A DNA stretch of 50,001 nucleotides from Myxococcales bacterium (lineage in GTDB: Bacteria; Myxococcota_A; Polyangia; Polyangiales; Polyangiaceae): positions 1 to 50,001 of the forward strand of contig JANXLV010000156.1 in the NCBI GenBank assembly GCA_025355005.1. The letters are read 5' to 3'. Both the position numbers and the translations under genes were made by a program. The notes under the pieces are model-generated. The model searched no databases. It worked only from the letters and a program-made list of their open reading frames with translations, and was not told where the DNA came from. This document shows, one piece after another, positions 6,526-16,026 of this stretch (positions are counted from its first letter, which is position 1; every line of letters begins with the position of its first letter).

Positions 6526-7251
6526 CTACTGGTCTCTGAGCGCTCCCGGACGACGCGGCGGCGGAGCTGCGGAACCCGACGACGGTGCCGGCCGAGCTGA
6601 GGTCTCGGGTCGTGGCGGAGCCGCGCCGACCACGGTGAACACCTTGTCGGTCCAGCCCGGCGGCCCCGCGTCACCTTTGGCGAAGTGCTCCTTCCGCTCC
6701 GCCGTGAGGCGGGAGTCGGCCGCGAGGACTCCGTTCCGGTCGCTGCCGCCGAGCAAGAGGCCTCTCTTCTCCTGGACGTCGATCGTCACCTTGCCGCCTT
6801 CGCGAAGCGTGATCAGGCCCGCATGAACGGCGGCGGTGCAGACGGAGCTCTCATCAGCGTCGTAGTAGTCCGAGCCAACGACGTCGCCGGGCGCACCATC
6901 ACGGGGGCAGATGAACTCGTACCGCGCTCCGGGCTCCAGCTGGCCCTTCGTCCCCCACGCGATCTCTCCGCCGACGTGCTTCTCGGCCTCGCTCTTGGCG
7001 AAGTCACAATTGGCGCAGCGCCCGACGCCGAAGACCATCGCGGCGCCGAAGATGAGGAGCAGGGCGCAGCCCATCGCTTTTCCGGCTCCTCCTCCTGACG
7101 GCGAAGGGGCCGCGCTCCCGAACTGTCTGCCCACGTCCGCGAACGGTTGCAGGAAGATCTGTCCGAGGCTCGGACCGATGCCGGCGCCGCAACGCGGGCA
7201 GGGCCTCCCCGTCGTCGCTATGAAGCCGCAGCGCCCGCACTCTTGCTGCAT
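6526..7251 (-). CDS. Zinc-ribbon membrane protein with LCCL domain
   Basis: 241 residues from ATG 7251; a GTG at 7263 is also in frame. The N-terminus is a zinc ribbon (C5, C8, C18, C21; ECGRCGF...CPRCG). Then come a Gly/Ser/Pro linker, one membrane helix at about 58-77 (GKAMGCALLLIFGAAMVFGV), and an LCCL-type domain at about 113-175 with the signature CPRDGAPGDVVGSDYYDADE, SSVCTAAVHAGLI and GGKVTIDVQ. LCCL domains are extracytoplasmic modules, better known from eukaryotic proteins such as cochlin and also found in some bacteria. The tail is Pro/Ala-rich. The gene follows another zinc-ribbon membrane protein by 24 bp on the same strand, so the two probably form an operon. Function unknown. 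Confidence 0.8.
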   Translation of the reverse strand: MQQECGRCGFIATTGRPCPRCGAGIGPSLGQIFLQPFADVGRQFGSAAPSPSGGGAGKAMGCALLLIFGAAMVFGVGRCANCDFAKSEAEKHVGGEIAWGTKGQLEPGARYEFICPRDGAPGDVVGSDYYDADESSVCTAAVHAGLITLREGGKVTIDVQEKRGLLLGGSDRNGVLAADSRLTAERKEHFAKGDAGPPGWTDKVFTVVGAAPPRPETSARPAPSSGSAAPPPRRPGALRDQ

Positions 7252-7275
7252 CTCGAAGCCCACTGGCGCTTCGTC

Positions 7276-8631
7276 TCAGTTGAGGAGTGCGAGGGCCTGC
7301 ACGTCCTGCTCGAGGTCGGGTCGCCACTGGCGCAACGCCTGGATCGCGCCGCCCCCTTGCGCGCCAGCCTCCCACGTGTCCGTGTGCGCAAGCACCTCGC
7401 GCACCCACCGGAGATCCGCGAGGTCCGTATCCGCCTGCATGATGTTCGCGTGCTGCATGGCGACCCAGCGCGTGTAGAGCACGCATTGGAATCTGGCTGT
7501 GTTGGCCCGCCCGGACCCGATGACCACCATCGCCACCGGAACGATCGCGAGCAAGATGACGATGAGGCCGCCGATCCCGGACGCCCCCAGAAGCGCGAGT
7601 CCGCCGAAGAAGAAGACCCCGGCCAGAATACACAACGCGATCCCGACCATCGCGTGCGGCGCCCACGAAAGCGGCCGCCTCTCCTTCGGATCCGCGAGCC
7701 GCATGAGGGCCGCGTGGGCCGTCCTCCCCGCGGTCGCGAGCGCCTCTGGCGAGAGCTGCGCGGGGTGCGGCGGATTGCCCTTGCCCATGATCTGGGCGAG
7801 AGCGTCCTGCACGGACGGCGGCAGCGGCTCCGGGAACGCGGCGCGCAACTCACTCAGTCGCGTCTCCGCGGCCTCGATCTGTGCGGCGGCTTCCGCGACC
7901 GATCGCGGCGGCGCGATCGTTACGCCACGACCCTGGCGATTGCTCGTGAGATAGTGAAGGGCGCCATCAGCAGAGCCGCGCAGCCGCTTCTGCTCGGCGA
8001 TGAGACCGATCCAGCGTCGCGCCTCCTCGCGATCCTGACCGATGCGCTTCTCGATGAGCTCGGCGCACCGCTGGAGGTTGTCGCGGAGCTCGACGAGGTC
8101 GCGGCGCTGCGCGGGATCGACGCGACCTGGGTCCAGCGTGGAGGTCCGCCTGCTGACGAGCTCCAGCTGCACCCACGCCACCAGCGCGTCTGTCTCCGGC
8201 GCCGCCAGCTTCCGCTCCAGGGTCTTCGCCGCCAGGAGCGAGTCGTGCAGCAGCCCGGCCGCGTTTCCATACATCGCTTGCACGCGCGCCTGATCGGCGA
8301 GACGCGCCTGCTCCTCCGCGAATCGTCGCGCCTGCTCCGCCCGCATCGCCTCGAGCTGCCCGAGCTGCTGCTGGGAGAGCGCGAGCCCTTGTTGCTGCAG
8401 CGCGCCGAGGTGTTCGAGCCGCCCATCGAGCTGATTGAAGCCCGAGGTCATCGCGCCGGCCATCTGCTGGAACCCGGCGCGGTTCGCGGCCGCGTTGGCG
8501 GCGAGGCCTCCGGCGAGCACGCCCGTTTGCTTACTCATCGCCGATGCCTGCGCGGCCTGCCCGCTGCGGACAGCACAATGCGGGCAAGAGAACCCGTCAT
8601 ACGAATTCCCGCAGCGTCCACACTGCACCAT
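7276..8631 (-). CDS. Zinc-ribbon coiled-coil membrane protein, unknown function
   Basis: 451 residues from ATG 8631, chosen because AGGAGG lies 8 bases upstream; an ATG at 8637 sits too close to that site. The N-terminal zinc ribbon is MVQCGRCGNSYDGFSCPHC (C4, C7, C16, C19). A helical, glutamine- and alanine-rich region follows, likely coiled coil (about 75-140: LALSQQQLGQLEAMRAEQAR). More helical segments lead to two adjacent membrane helices at about 345-395 (VGIALCILAGVFFFGGLALL and GGLIVILLAIVPVAMVVIG). A cytoplasmic tail of about 75 residues closes the protein. No known enzymatic motif. The arrangement suggests a membrane-tethered scaffold working with the adjacent LCCL protein. Confidence 0.8.
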   Translation of the reverse strand: MVQCGRCGNSYDGFSCPHCAVRSGQAAQASAMSKQTGVLAGGLAANAAANRAGFQQMAGAMTSGFNQLDGRLEHLGALQQQGLALSQQQLGQLEAMRAEQARRFAEEQARLADQARVQAMYGNAAGLLHDSLLAAKTLERKLAAPETDALVAWVQLELVSRRTSTLDPGRVDPAQRRDLVELRDNLQRCAELIEKRIGQDREEARRWIGLIAEQKRLRGSADGALHYLTSNRQGRGVTIAPPRSVAEAAAQIEAAETRLSELRAAFPEPLPPSVQDALAQIMGKGNPPHPAQLSPEALATAGRTAHAALMRLADPKERRPLSWAPHAMVGIALCILAGVFFFGGLALLGASGIGGLIVILLAIVPVAMVVIGSGRANTARFQCVLYTRWVAMQHANIMQADTDLADLRWVREVLAHTDTWEAGAQGGGAIQALRQWRPDLEQDVQALALLN

Positions 8632-8712
8632 GTTCATCCCCTCCTGCGAAGCCTTCGATCGGCGCAGGCACCGCTCCGGCGAAAACCGGAGAAACACCCG
8701 GCACAGAGGTTG

Positions 8713-8738
8713 CTCTCTCTCTCTCTCTCTCTCTCTCT
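8713..8738. repeat. (CT)13 dinucleotide repeat
   Basis: Thirteen CT units in a row lie about 80-110 bp upstream of the start of the minus-strand zinc-ribbon gene and downstream of prkA. On the transcribed strand this is (AG)13. Dinucleotide tracts of this length are prone to slippage, and one in a leader or promoter can change expression. A shorter (CT)6 lies at 14892-14903, upstream of the SPFH genes. Confidence 0.9.
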
Positions 8739-8784
8739 GTCAAGGGCCTCTGCGGCCCACGTCCTAGCGTTCGCCACAAAACCA

Positions 8785-8858
8785 AACTGCGCGCCCTGGT
8801 TGCCCATTGCGCGCAGTTCGTTCGCGCCAATTTGGCGCTGGCGACGCCAATATTGGCG
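8785..8858. repeat. Cluster of three inverted repeats downstream of prkA
   Basis: Three palindromes follow one another. AACTGCGCGC (8785-8794) pairs with GCGCGCAGTT (8809-8818), loop 14 bases. GCGCCAA (8824-8830) pairs with TTGGCGC (8832-8838). CGCCAATATTGGCG (8845-8858) is a perfect 14-bp palindrome. The last two share the CGCCAA/TTGGCG core. The cluster lies 18-90 bp past the stop of prkA and upstream of the zinc-ribbon gene, so it could be a terminator or processing structure, or a tandem operator. Confidence 0.75.
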
Positions 8859-8876
8859 CCGCTTGGAGAGTGACTA

Positions 8877-10943
<2,067 letters not shown>

Positions 10944-11140
10944 GGCGTCGAGCGTATCGAGAAACCCAGGTGATGACGAGACTTCTCACCCGGGGTGGAG
11001 CGGGCGGTTTACGTGAACCGTCGTCCTCAGGGCGCTGGAAACGCGCGCCCTGGGATTGTTTCGGGGAGGCCCGCGGTTGTGCTGATGGAGAGGTGCGACA
11101 AGTGCGCAAGATCTGGCGGCGCATCTGGCGGTGGAGGGGA

Positions 11141-11154
11141 GGCACAGGGATTGC
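11141..11154 (+). promoter_or_regulatory. Candidate sigma-54 promoter (-24/-12)
   Basis: GGCACAGGGATTGC has the invariant GG and GC separated by exactly 10 bases, with the CAC and TT of the consensus in place. It lies about 77 bp before the DUF6600 start in the 287-bp prkA/DUF6600 intergenic region, giving a leader of roughly 65 nt. The rest of that interval shows no gene. Sigma-54 promoters need an activator protein; one is encoded at 19351-21300, but no link between them is shown. Confidence 0.55.
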
Positions 11155-11230
11155 GATTGTTTGAACTGACCGTCATGCAAAGCGGTCCGCAGACGTCTAT
11201 CGTTAGGAGAGAGTTGAAAGGCCAGTCGTC

Positions 11231-12748
11231 ATGAAGCTCGCAAAGTCGGTCACCCTCGGAATGTTGCTCTCGGTCGCGCTTCTCGCCTGTGGCGGCGCTG
11301 AACCCGAGGCGCGCTACCCCGATCCGCCCGCGCCCGTTGGTGAGTCACGCGGCCCCATGCCGCAGACCGCGCCTCCCGCGGAGACCGCGCCCGCGCAGCA
11401 GCCGACCATGCAAAATGCACAGGCGGGCGGCGCCGAGATGGTGCAGGGGCAAGGCGCGACCGACCTTCCCATCGGAGTCGACGACAGCGGCTACTCCGAG
11501 ACCGATCCCGCGGCGCTCCAGGATTTCCGGGAGCCGCTCGCTCCGTACGGCAACTGGGTCGAGGACGCGTCCTACGGCACGGTCTGGGTTCCTCGCAACG
11601 AGGTCGTCGGCAACGACTTCGCTCCTTACGTGAGCGGCGGTCACTGGGCGTACGAGGACGACTACGTTTGGGTCTCCGACTACGACTGGGGCTGGGCGCC
11701 CTTCCACTACGGCCGCTGGGTCTGGGCTGCCGGCCGCGGCTGGGCCTGGATCCCGGGCCGCACCTACGCAGGGGCGTGGGTCGTGTGGCGTACCGGTGGC
11801 TATGGCTACGGCTACGTCGGCTGGGCTCCCGCGCCGCCCGCCTGGTACTGGTACGGCGGATATCCCGTCGCCGTCACGTACGTGCATCCCGTTCCGTACG
11901 TCTTCTGCGGTCGCGGTGATCTCTTCCATCCCTCGGTCGCTGGGCACCTCGTGACCGGTGGGCAGGTAGCCACCATCGGCGCGGCCACGCGTCCCTACAC
12001 GCCGGCGACTCCCTCCGTGAACGGACACACCGCCGCGACTCCCTCCGTGAACGGTCGCACTGCCGCGAACCCGCAGGTGCAGGGCCACAGCATGGGCCCC
12101 AACCCCAAGACCGAGCTCGGCATCAACGACGCGCCGCGCGCGCCGCAAGGCAACACGCAGCTCGCCAAGGCGCAGGCGTACTCCACGCCGCATACCGCCG
12201 TGGCCCTCGGTGCACACGCGCCGACCACGGGTGCCGCACCCCACCAGGTCGCAAGCATGCCCACGCGCATCCCCAGCAATTCCGGCAATCCGGGCAATCC
12301 GTCCGGCAATCCGTCCACACCCTCGCAAGGAACGCAGGGGAATCTGCCGCCGCGCCTTCGCGCCACCGCATCGTCTCCTCAGTACAATGGCATCGCACCC
12401 ACGCCGTACCGGCAAAGTACGACCATCGGACGGACCGATCCCGGCGTTCCGCAGCGAAGCCCATCCTCTGGCGGCAGCTACACCGGATCCTCCGCAGCCA
12501 GTCAGTATGGCAGCACGTACGGCGGAAGCGGTCGCTCGTACTCGCCGCCGCAGCAGGTGCACTCGTCGCCGTCATACTCGTCGCCGTCGCATCCCTCCAC
12601 GCCGTCGGTGCACTCGTCGCCGTCGCCTTCCTACTCCCACTCGTACAGCGCTCCCTCGGCGCCGTCGCACACGTACGGGTCGAGCTCGTCGCACACGTCC
12701 AGCGCGCCTTCGCACTCGACGGGCAGCCGCGGCGGTGGCCGGCGCTGA
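11231..12748 (+). CDS. DUF6600-type lipoprotein with Trp/Tyr-rich domain
   Basis: 505 residues. The signal MKLAKSVTLGMLLSVALLAC ends in a lipobox with C20. A Pro/Ala/Gln linker leads to the Trp/Tyr-rich DUF6600 domain at about 95-235: FREPLAPYGNWVEDASYGTV, GHWAYEDDYVWVSDYDWGWA, PFHYGRWVWAAGRGWAWIPG, YVGWAPAPPAWYWYGG. The remaining half is low complexity. It includes a tandem repeat (TPSVNGHTAA, TPSVNGRTAA, NPQVQGHSMG; about 12001-12090) and a long Ser/Pro/Tyr/His tail (SSPSYSSPSHPSTPSVHSS). The protein is probably anchored in the outer membrane and exposed to the envelope. Function of the family is unknown. A sigma-54 promoter candidate lies upstream. Confidence 0.88.
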   Translation: MKLAKSVTLGMLLSVALLACGGAEPEARYPDPPAPVGESRGPMPQTAPPAETAPAQQPTMQNAQAGGAEMVQGQGATDLPIGVDDSGYSETDPAALQDFREPLAPYGNWVEDASYGTVWVPRNEVVGNDFAPYVSGGHWAYEDDYVWVSDYDWGWAPFHYGRWVWAAGRGWAWIPGRTYAGAWVVWRTGGYGYGYVGWAPAPPAWYWYGGYPVAVTYVHPVPYVFCGRGDLFHPSVAGHLVTGGQVATIGAATRPYTPATPSVNGHTAATPSVNGRTAANPQVQGHSMGPNPKTELGINDAPRAPQGNTQLAKAQAYSTPHTAVALGAHAPTTGAAPHQVASMPTRIPSNSGNPGNPSGNPSTPSQGTQGNLPPRLRATASSPQYNGIAPTPYRQSTTIGRTDPGVPQRSPSSGGSYTGSSAASQYGSTYGGSGRSYSPPQQVHSSPSYSSPSHPSTPSVHSSPSPSYSHSYSAPSAPSHTYGSSSSHTSSAPSHSTGSRGGGRR

Positions 12749-12848
12749 GAAATGCCGCAGTGATAGCGCGGTGATGCCGCACTGATTTACCCGCCGCCTC
12801 GCGCGAGAGGCATCTTCGTCGTAGAGTCTGAGAACAGGAGCTTTTCCG

Positions 12849-13487
12849 ATGCTGATCTTTCGCCCCCTTACCCTCGCCGCGCCCCTCTCCGTTCTGGTCC
12901 TCACGCTTGGCGTCGCGACAGGCTGCGTCGTCGAGAACAACCCCTCTTCCACGCAGCGCGGTAGCACCGTGACGCCCGCGCCTACAGCCGGCACCGGCGG
13001 CAGCGGAACCGGCAGCGGAACCGGCACCGGCGGAAGCACGGGCGGAGCGGTCGCGCCCATGCTCGTCGACGTCGACACCAACCAGACCATGTCCGCCTCT
13101 CCCGGCGACGGCGTCGGCGTCTTCGTCGAGTACAAGGCCGGCGGCAACTGGCACGTCTGGTGGACCTGCGACACGAACAAGTCCTCGCAGTCGTGCAACT
13201 TCGTCGTGAAGCTCTCCGCGAGCGCGCCGCTCCAGAACCTGCAGACCAGCGGCAGCGCGCAGGCAAGCAGCGCAGACCCCGGCGTCACCACGTTCACCAC
13301 CGTCACGGGCGCCGCGATCGACGGGGCCACCTTCGCTACCGCGGCGGGCGACGTGCTCACGCTCGACGCCTCCGTGGACGGGCTCGCGGATGGCTCGTTC
13401 GTCTTCTTCGTGCAAGAGGGCAAGGTCAACGGCGGCTTCACCGGCAAGCTCACCAACCCGCTCAAGCTGGAAGGCAAGCTGCCCTAG
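12849..13487 (+). CDS. Putative lipoprotein of unknown function
   Basis: 212 residues. ATG 12849 has AGGAG eight bases upstream. The signal MLIFRPLTLAAPLSVLVLTLGVATGC has a clear lipobox (VATGC, C26). A Gly/Ser/Thr linker (GTGGSGTGSGTGTGGSTGG) leads to a beta-rich domain of about 140 residues: MLVDVDTNQTMSASPGDGVGVFVEY, NWHVWWTCDTNKSSQSCNFVVKL and DGSFVFFVQEGKVNGGF. The two cysteines near the middle (C-x7-C) could form a disulfide. The stop is one base before the folK start, so the two genes are likely co-transcribed although no functional link is apparent. Confidence 0.78.
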   Translation: MLIFRPLTLAAPLSVLVLTLGVATGCVVENNPSSTQRGSTVTPAPTAGTGGSGTGSGTGTGGSTGGAVAPMLVDVDTNQTMSASPGDGVGVFVEYKAGGNWHVWWTCDTNKSSQSCNFVVKLSASAPLQNLQTSGSAQASSADPGVTTFTTVTGAAIDGATFATAAGDVLTLDASVDGLADGSFVFFVQEGKVNGGFTGKLTNPLKLEGKLP

Positions 13488-13488
13488 C

Positions 13489-13971
13489 GTGCGAGTCGTC
13501 ATTGGCCTGGGGGCGAACCTTGGCGAGCGTGTCGAGAGCCTCCGCGCGGCCGTCATGGAGCTCACCGACGTGCCCGGCGTGCGCGTGCTCGCGCGCTCCA
13601 AGGTGTACGAGACAAAAGCCGTCGGTCCGCCGCAGCCCGACTATCTCAACGCGGCAATACTTGTAGAGTGCACGCGTCCACTGGACGAGCTCATGACGAG
13701 CCTCCTCGAGGTCGAGCGAGGCCTGGGCAGAGAGCGACGTGAGCGCTGGGCGCCGCGGACGATCGACCTCGACATCCTCTGGGCCGAGGACACCATCCTC
13801 GCGACGCCCCACCTCACCGTGCCGCACGCGCACCTCCACGAGCGCTCCTTCGCCGTGAAGCCGCTCCTCGACGTGGTCCCAGACGCCACCGATCCAAACA
13901 CGAGAGCCCTCTACGCCGACCTCGTCCTCCCGGACGCCGCGGACGTGCGCATAGCCACCACCGCCCTCTGA
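13489..13971 (+). CDS. folK: 2-amino-4-hydroxy-6-hydroxymethyldihydropteridine pyrophosphokinase (HPPK)
   Basis: 160 residues, normal HPPK size. This cytoplasmic enzyme transfers pyrophosphate from ATP to 6-hydroxymethyl-dihydropterin in folate synthesis. Signatures: VVIGLGANLGERVESLRAAV at the start, SKVYETKAVGPPQPDYLNAAI, EVERGLGRERRERWAPRTIDLDIL (with the acidic DLDI metal and substrate loop) and VPHAHLHERSFAVKPLLDV. The GTG at 13489 is chosen because it begins directly at the conserved VRVVIGLG and follows the preceding stop by one base. folP and folB are not in the window. Confidence 0.95.
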   Translation: MRVVIGLGANLGERVESLRAAVMELTDVPGVRVLARSKVYETKAVGPPQPDYLNAAILVECTRPLDELMTSLLEVERGLGRERRERWAPRTIDLDILWAEDTILATPHLTVPHAHLHERSFAVKPLLDVVPDATDPNTRALYADLVLPDAADVRIATTAL

Positions 13972-13975
13972 GCGC

Positions 13976-14830
13976 TCAGTTCGTCAGCGCCGAGTAGTAG
14001 AGGTTCCCCGCCAGACACAAGGCGATGATGCCCGGTATGAACCACGCCGCTCCGACTATGGAGACACCGGGCGTTGTTGCTTCCAACAGCTCCGCGCGAC
14101 TTCTTCCGAACACCGTCAATCTGGTCGTGGCGTCGCTCGTGAGCGTCGGCAGATCTTCTCCGCGATACGCGGTGCGCCCTCTCGCAGCTCCTCGTTGGAC
14201 GACGCCGACGACGAGCACGCGCGTGCCCGGCAACAGCGCGCGCTCCGTGAAAACGGTTCCATCCACGGGGATGCCGAGCTTGCGTGCCCACGCGTCCTTC
14301 GCAGCTTCGCTCGCCTCGATCGCGCCGCCAACGAACATGAGCTCGCCGCACGTGGGCTCCACCTCGGTGAGACGACCCGCGTCGTCCTTCAGTTGGAAGG
14401 TCGTCGCTGTGTCCTTGCTGGTCTGCACGGGCTTCTCACCGTCGGTGTCGGTCGCGACCACCGCCCATACACAGCGACGACGAGAGAGCGGCGCGGTGAC
14501 CATGCCCTCGGCGCCAGGCACGACCTCTCCTTCGATCATCGCGACCTCCCCATCCTGTCCCACGACCCCCGGCGTCAGGTCCGCCAGCCGCGAGATCATC
14601 GACGGTGGGGCGCGGCAAGCCGCGTATGCAACGGCGACGAAGATCTGGCCCGCCGCCATGAAGCCGAATGCCAGCACGATGAGCGGGGAGGCCGTGACCG
14701 CGAAGCACACGAGCGAGATCACGATCGACGCCACGAGCGTCACGACCACCACGACCAGCACGGTCAGGTTCGTAGCGAGCCACCCATGCCCACGCACGGT
14801 GGATCGCGGTGGAGTCACGCCACGCGTCAT
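13976..14830 (-). CDS. Membrane protein with GIDE-like domain
   Basis: 284 residues. The N-terminus holds two hydrophobic helices (about 19-45, LTVLVVVVVTLVASIVISLVCF, and 47-70, SPLIVLAFGFMAAGQIFVAV) and the C-terminus one more (about 258-279, IVGAAWFIPGIIALCLAG). Between them lies a domain of about 150 residues that fits the GIDE pattern: DGEVAMIEGEVVPG, TAPLSRRRCVWAVVAT, TTFQLKDDAGRLTEVEP, PGTRVLVVGVVQRG. This is the domain found in the mitochondrial ligase MULAN/GIDE and in bacterial membrane proteins, but there is no RING finger here. It converges on folK (4 bp apart) and diverges from two SPFH genes. Confidence 0.72.
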   Translation of the reverse strand: MTRGVTPPRSTVRGHGWLATNLTVLVVVVVTLVASIVISLVCFAVTASPLIVLAFGFMAAGQIFVAVAYAACRAPPSMISRLADLTPGVVGQDGEVAMIEGEVVPGAEGMVTAPLSRRRCVWAVVATDTDGEKPVQTSKDTATTFQLKDDAGRLTEVEPTCGELMFVGGAIEASEAAKDAWARKLGIPVDGTVFTERALLPGTRVLVVGVVQRGAARGRTAYRGEDLPTLTSDATTRLTVFGRSRAELLEATTPGVSIVGAAWFIPGIIALCLAGNLYYSALTN

Positions 14831-14954
14831 CGATCAAACGTATCAAAGCCCGCCTTCTTCCGCGCTTCCGTCTTTTCCTGTCGCCTCTTCACTCTCTCTC
14901 TCTTGTCTCTGCTGAAAATCTGACTTCCCTTGCGGTGCTCCGTACCCTTCGGGA

Positions 14955-16010
14955 ATGCACGAATCCGCGCAGCCCCGAGGCACGCAGCCACACCACGAAG
15001 CGCCGACCGCGACGGCCGATGAGGGGAGCGACGGCGCCAGCGTCATCCTCGGCTTCATCATTGGTGTCGTCCTCTATGCGTTTCTTCGCTGGGTCATTCG
15101 CGGCTTCTACTCCGTGAACCAGAACGAGCGCGCCGTGAAGACGTCGTTCGGGCGCGCGCAGCGACTGCCCGGCACAACGCTGGACTCCGGCATCGCCGCC
15201 GCCATGCGCCCCGACGAGCGTGAGCGCTACGCGTATCCGCAGCTCGCTGTCATCCAGCCCGGCGGGCCGTACTTCAAGTTCCCGTGGGAGAAGGTCTTCA
15301 AGGTCAGCGTCGCGACGGAGACGATGAGCATGGCGCTCGATCCCGACTACCCGATGATGAACCAGAACGGGCTCGTGCTCGAGGCCATCACGAAGGACCA
15401 GCTCAACACCGGTTTGACCGGGCAGCTCCGCTATCACGTGTCGGAGCAAAACCTCTACGCGTACCTCTTCGGCATCAAGAAGCCGCTCACGCACGTGATG
15501 GGCTACTTCCACGCGATCCTGCGCGGGCGCATCGCCAACTTCGAGGCGCCGCAAGCGCAGAACCCCGACGAGCGCCTCGCGAACGTGACGGGCGTCAGCA
15601 TCAACGATCTCCGCAAAAATCTGCGCGATCTGAACGACCACATGGATCGCGAATGTGCGACGTCCGCGGCGCGCTACGGCATCTCGCTCGACGCGTCGCT
15701 CATCACGAGCATCGATCCGCCGCAGGACGTGGAGGCCGCGCTCGCTGCGATCAACACGGCGCACAACCACGTGTCGTCGGAGATCAGCCTGGCGCAGGCC
15801 GCGGCCGACCAGCGCATCGTGCAGAGCCATCGCGCCGTCGAGATCGCGACGCTCTCCGCGCAGGCAGAGGTGGAGCCGCTGGTGTCACTCGCGCGCCAGC
15901 TGGTGCCGCTGCGCGCGCAAGGGCCAGGCGCGTTGCATGCGTACGTGCGCAACGTACGCCTCTCGCTCTATTCGAAGGTGAAGCGCGCGGTCTTGCGGGT
16001 CGCAGCGTGA
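14955..16010 (+). CDS. SPFH (band 7) domain membrane protein 1
   Basis: 351 residues. A short hydrophilic N-terminus is followed by a membrane helix (about 30-50, VILGFIIGVVLYAFLRWVI) and then a band 7 domain: FYSVNQNERAVKTSFGRAQR, PGGPYFKFPWEKVFKVSVATETM, LEAITKDQLNTGLTGQLRYHV. A helical region (DLRKNLRDLNDHMDRECATSAARYGI) and an Ala/Gln-rich coiled coil (AQAAADQRIVQSHRAVEIATLSAQAEVEPLV is one such stretch, here given by position at about 272-303) follow. SPFH proteins such as HflK/C and stomatin form large membrane rings that organise microdomains or proteases. A second SPFH gene starts 16 bp later. The 124 bp upstream contain a pyrimidine-rich tract. Confidence 0.9.
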   Translation: MHESAQPRGTQPHHEAPTATADEGSDGASVILGFIIGVVLYAFLRWVIRGFYSVNQNERAVKTSFGRAQRLPGTTLDSGIAAAMRPDERERYAYPQLAVIQPGGPYFKFPWEKVFKVSVATETMSMALDPDYPMMNQNGLVLEAITKDQLNTGLTGQLRYHVSEQNLYAYLFGIKKPLTHVMGYFHAILRGRIANFEAPQAQNPDERLANVTGVSINDLRKNLRDLNDHMDRECATSAARYGISLDASLITSIDPPQDVEAALAAINTAHNHVSSEISLAQAAADQRIVQSHRAVEIATLSAQAEVEPLVSLARQLVPLRAQGPGALHAYVRNVRLSLYSKVKRAVLRVAA

Positions 16011-16026
16011 AGAGGGGGAATCTGTC

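Noticed and set aside
12123..13601. 492-residue minus-strand frame over the DUF6600 tail, a lipoprotein gene and the folK start
   Set aside because: It overlaps three supported genes on the other strand and has Arg/Ala/Ser low-complexity composition.
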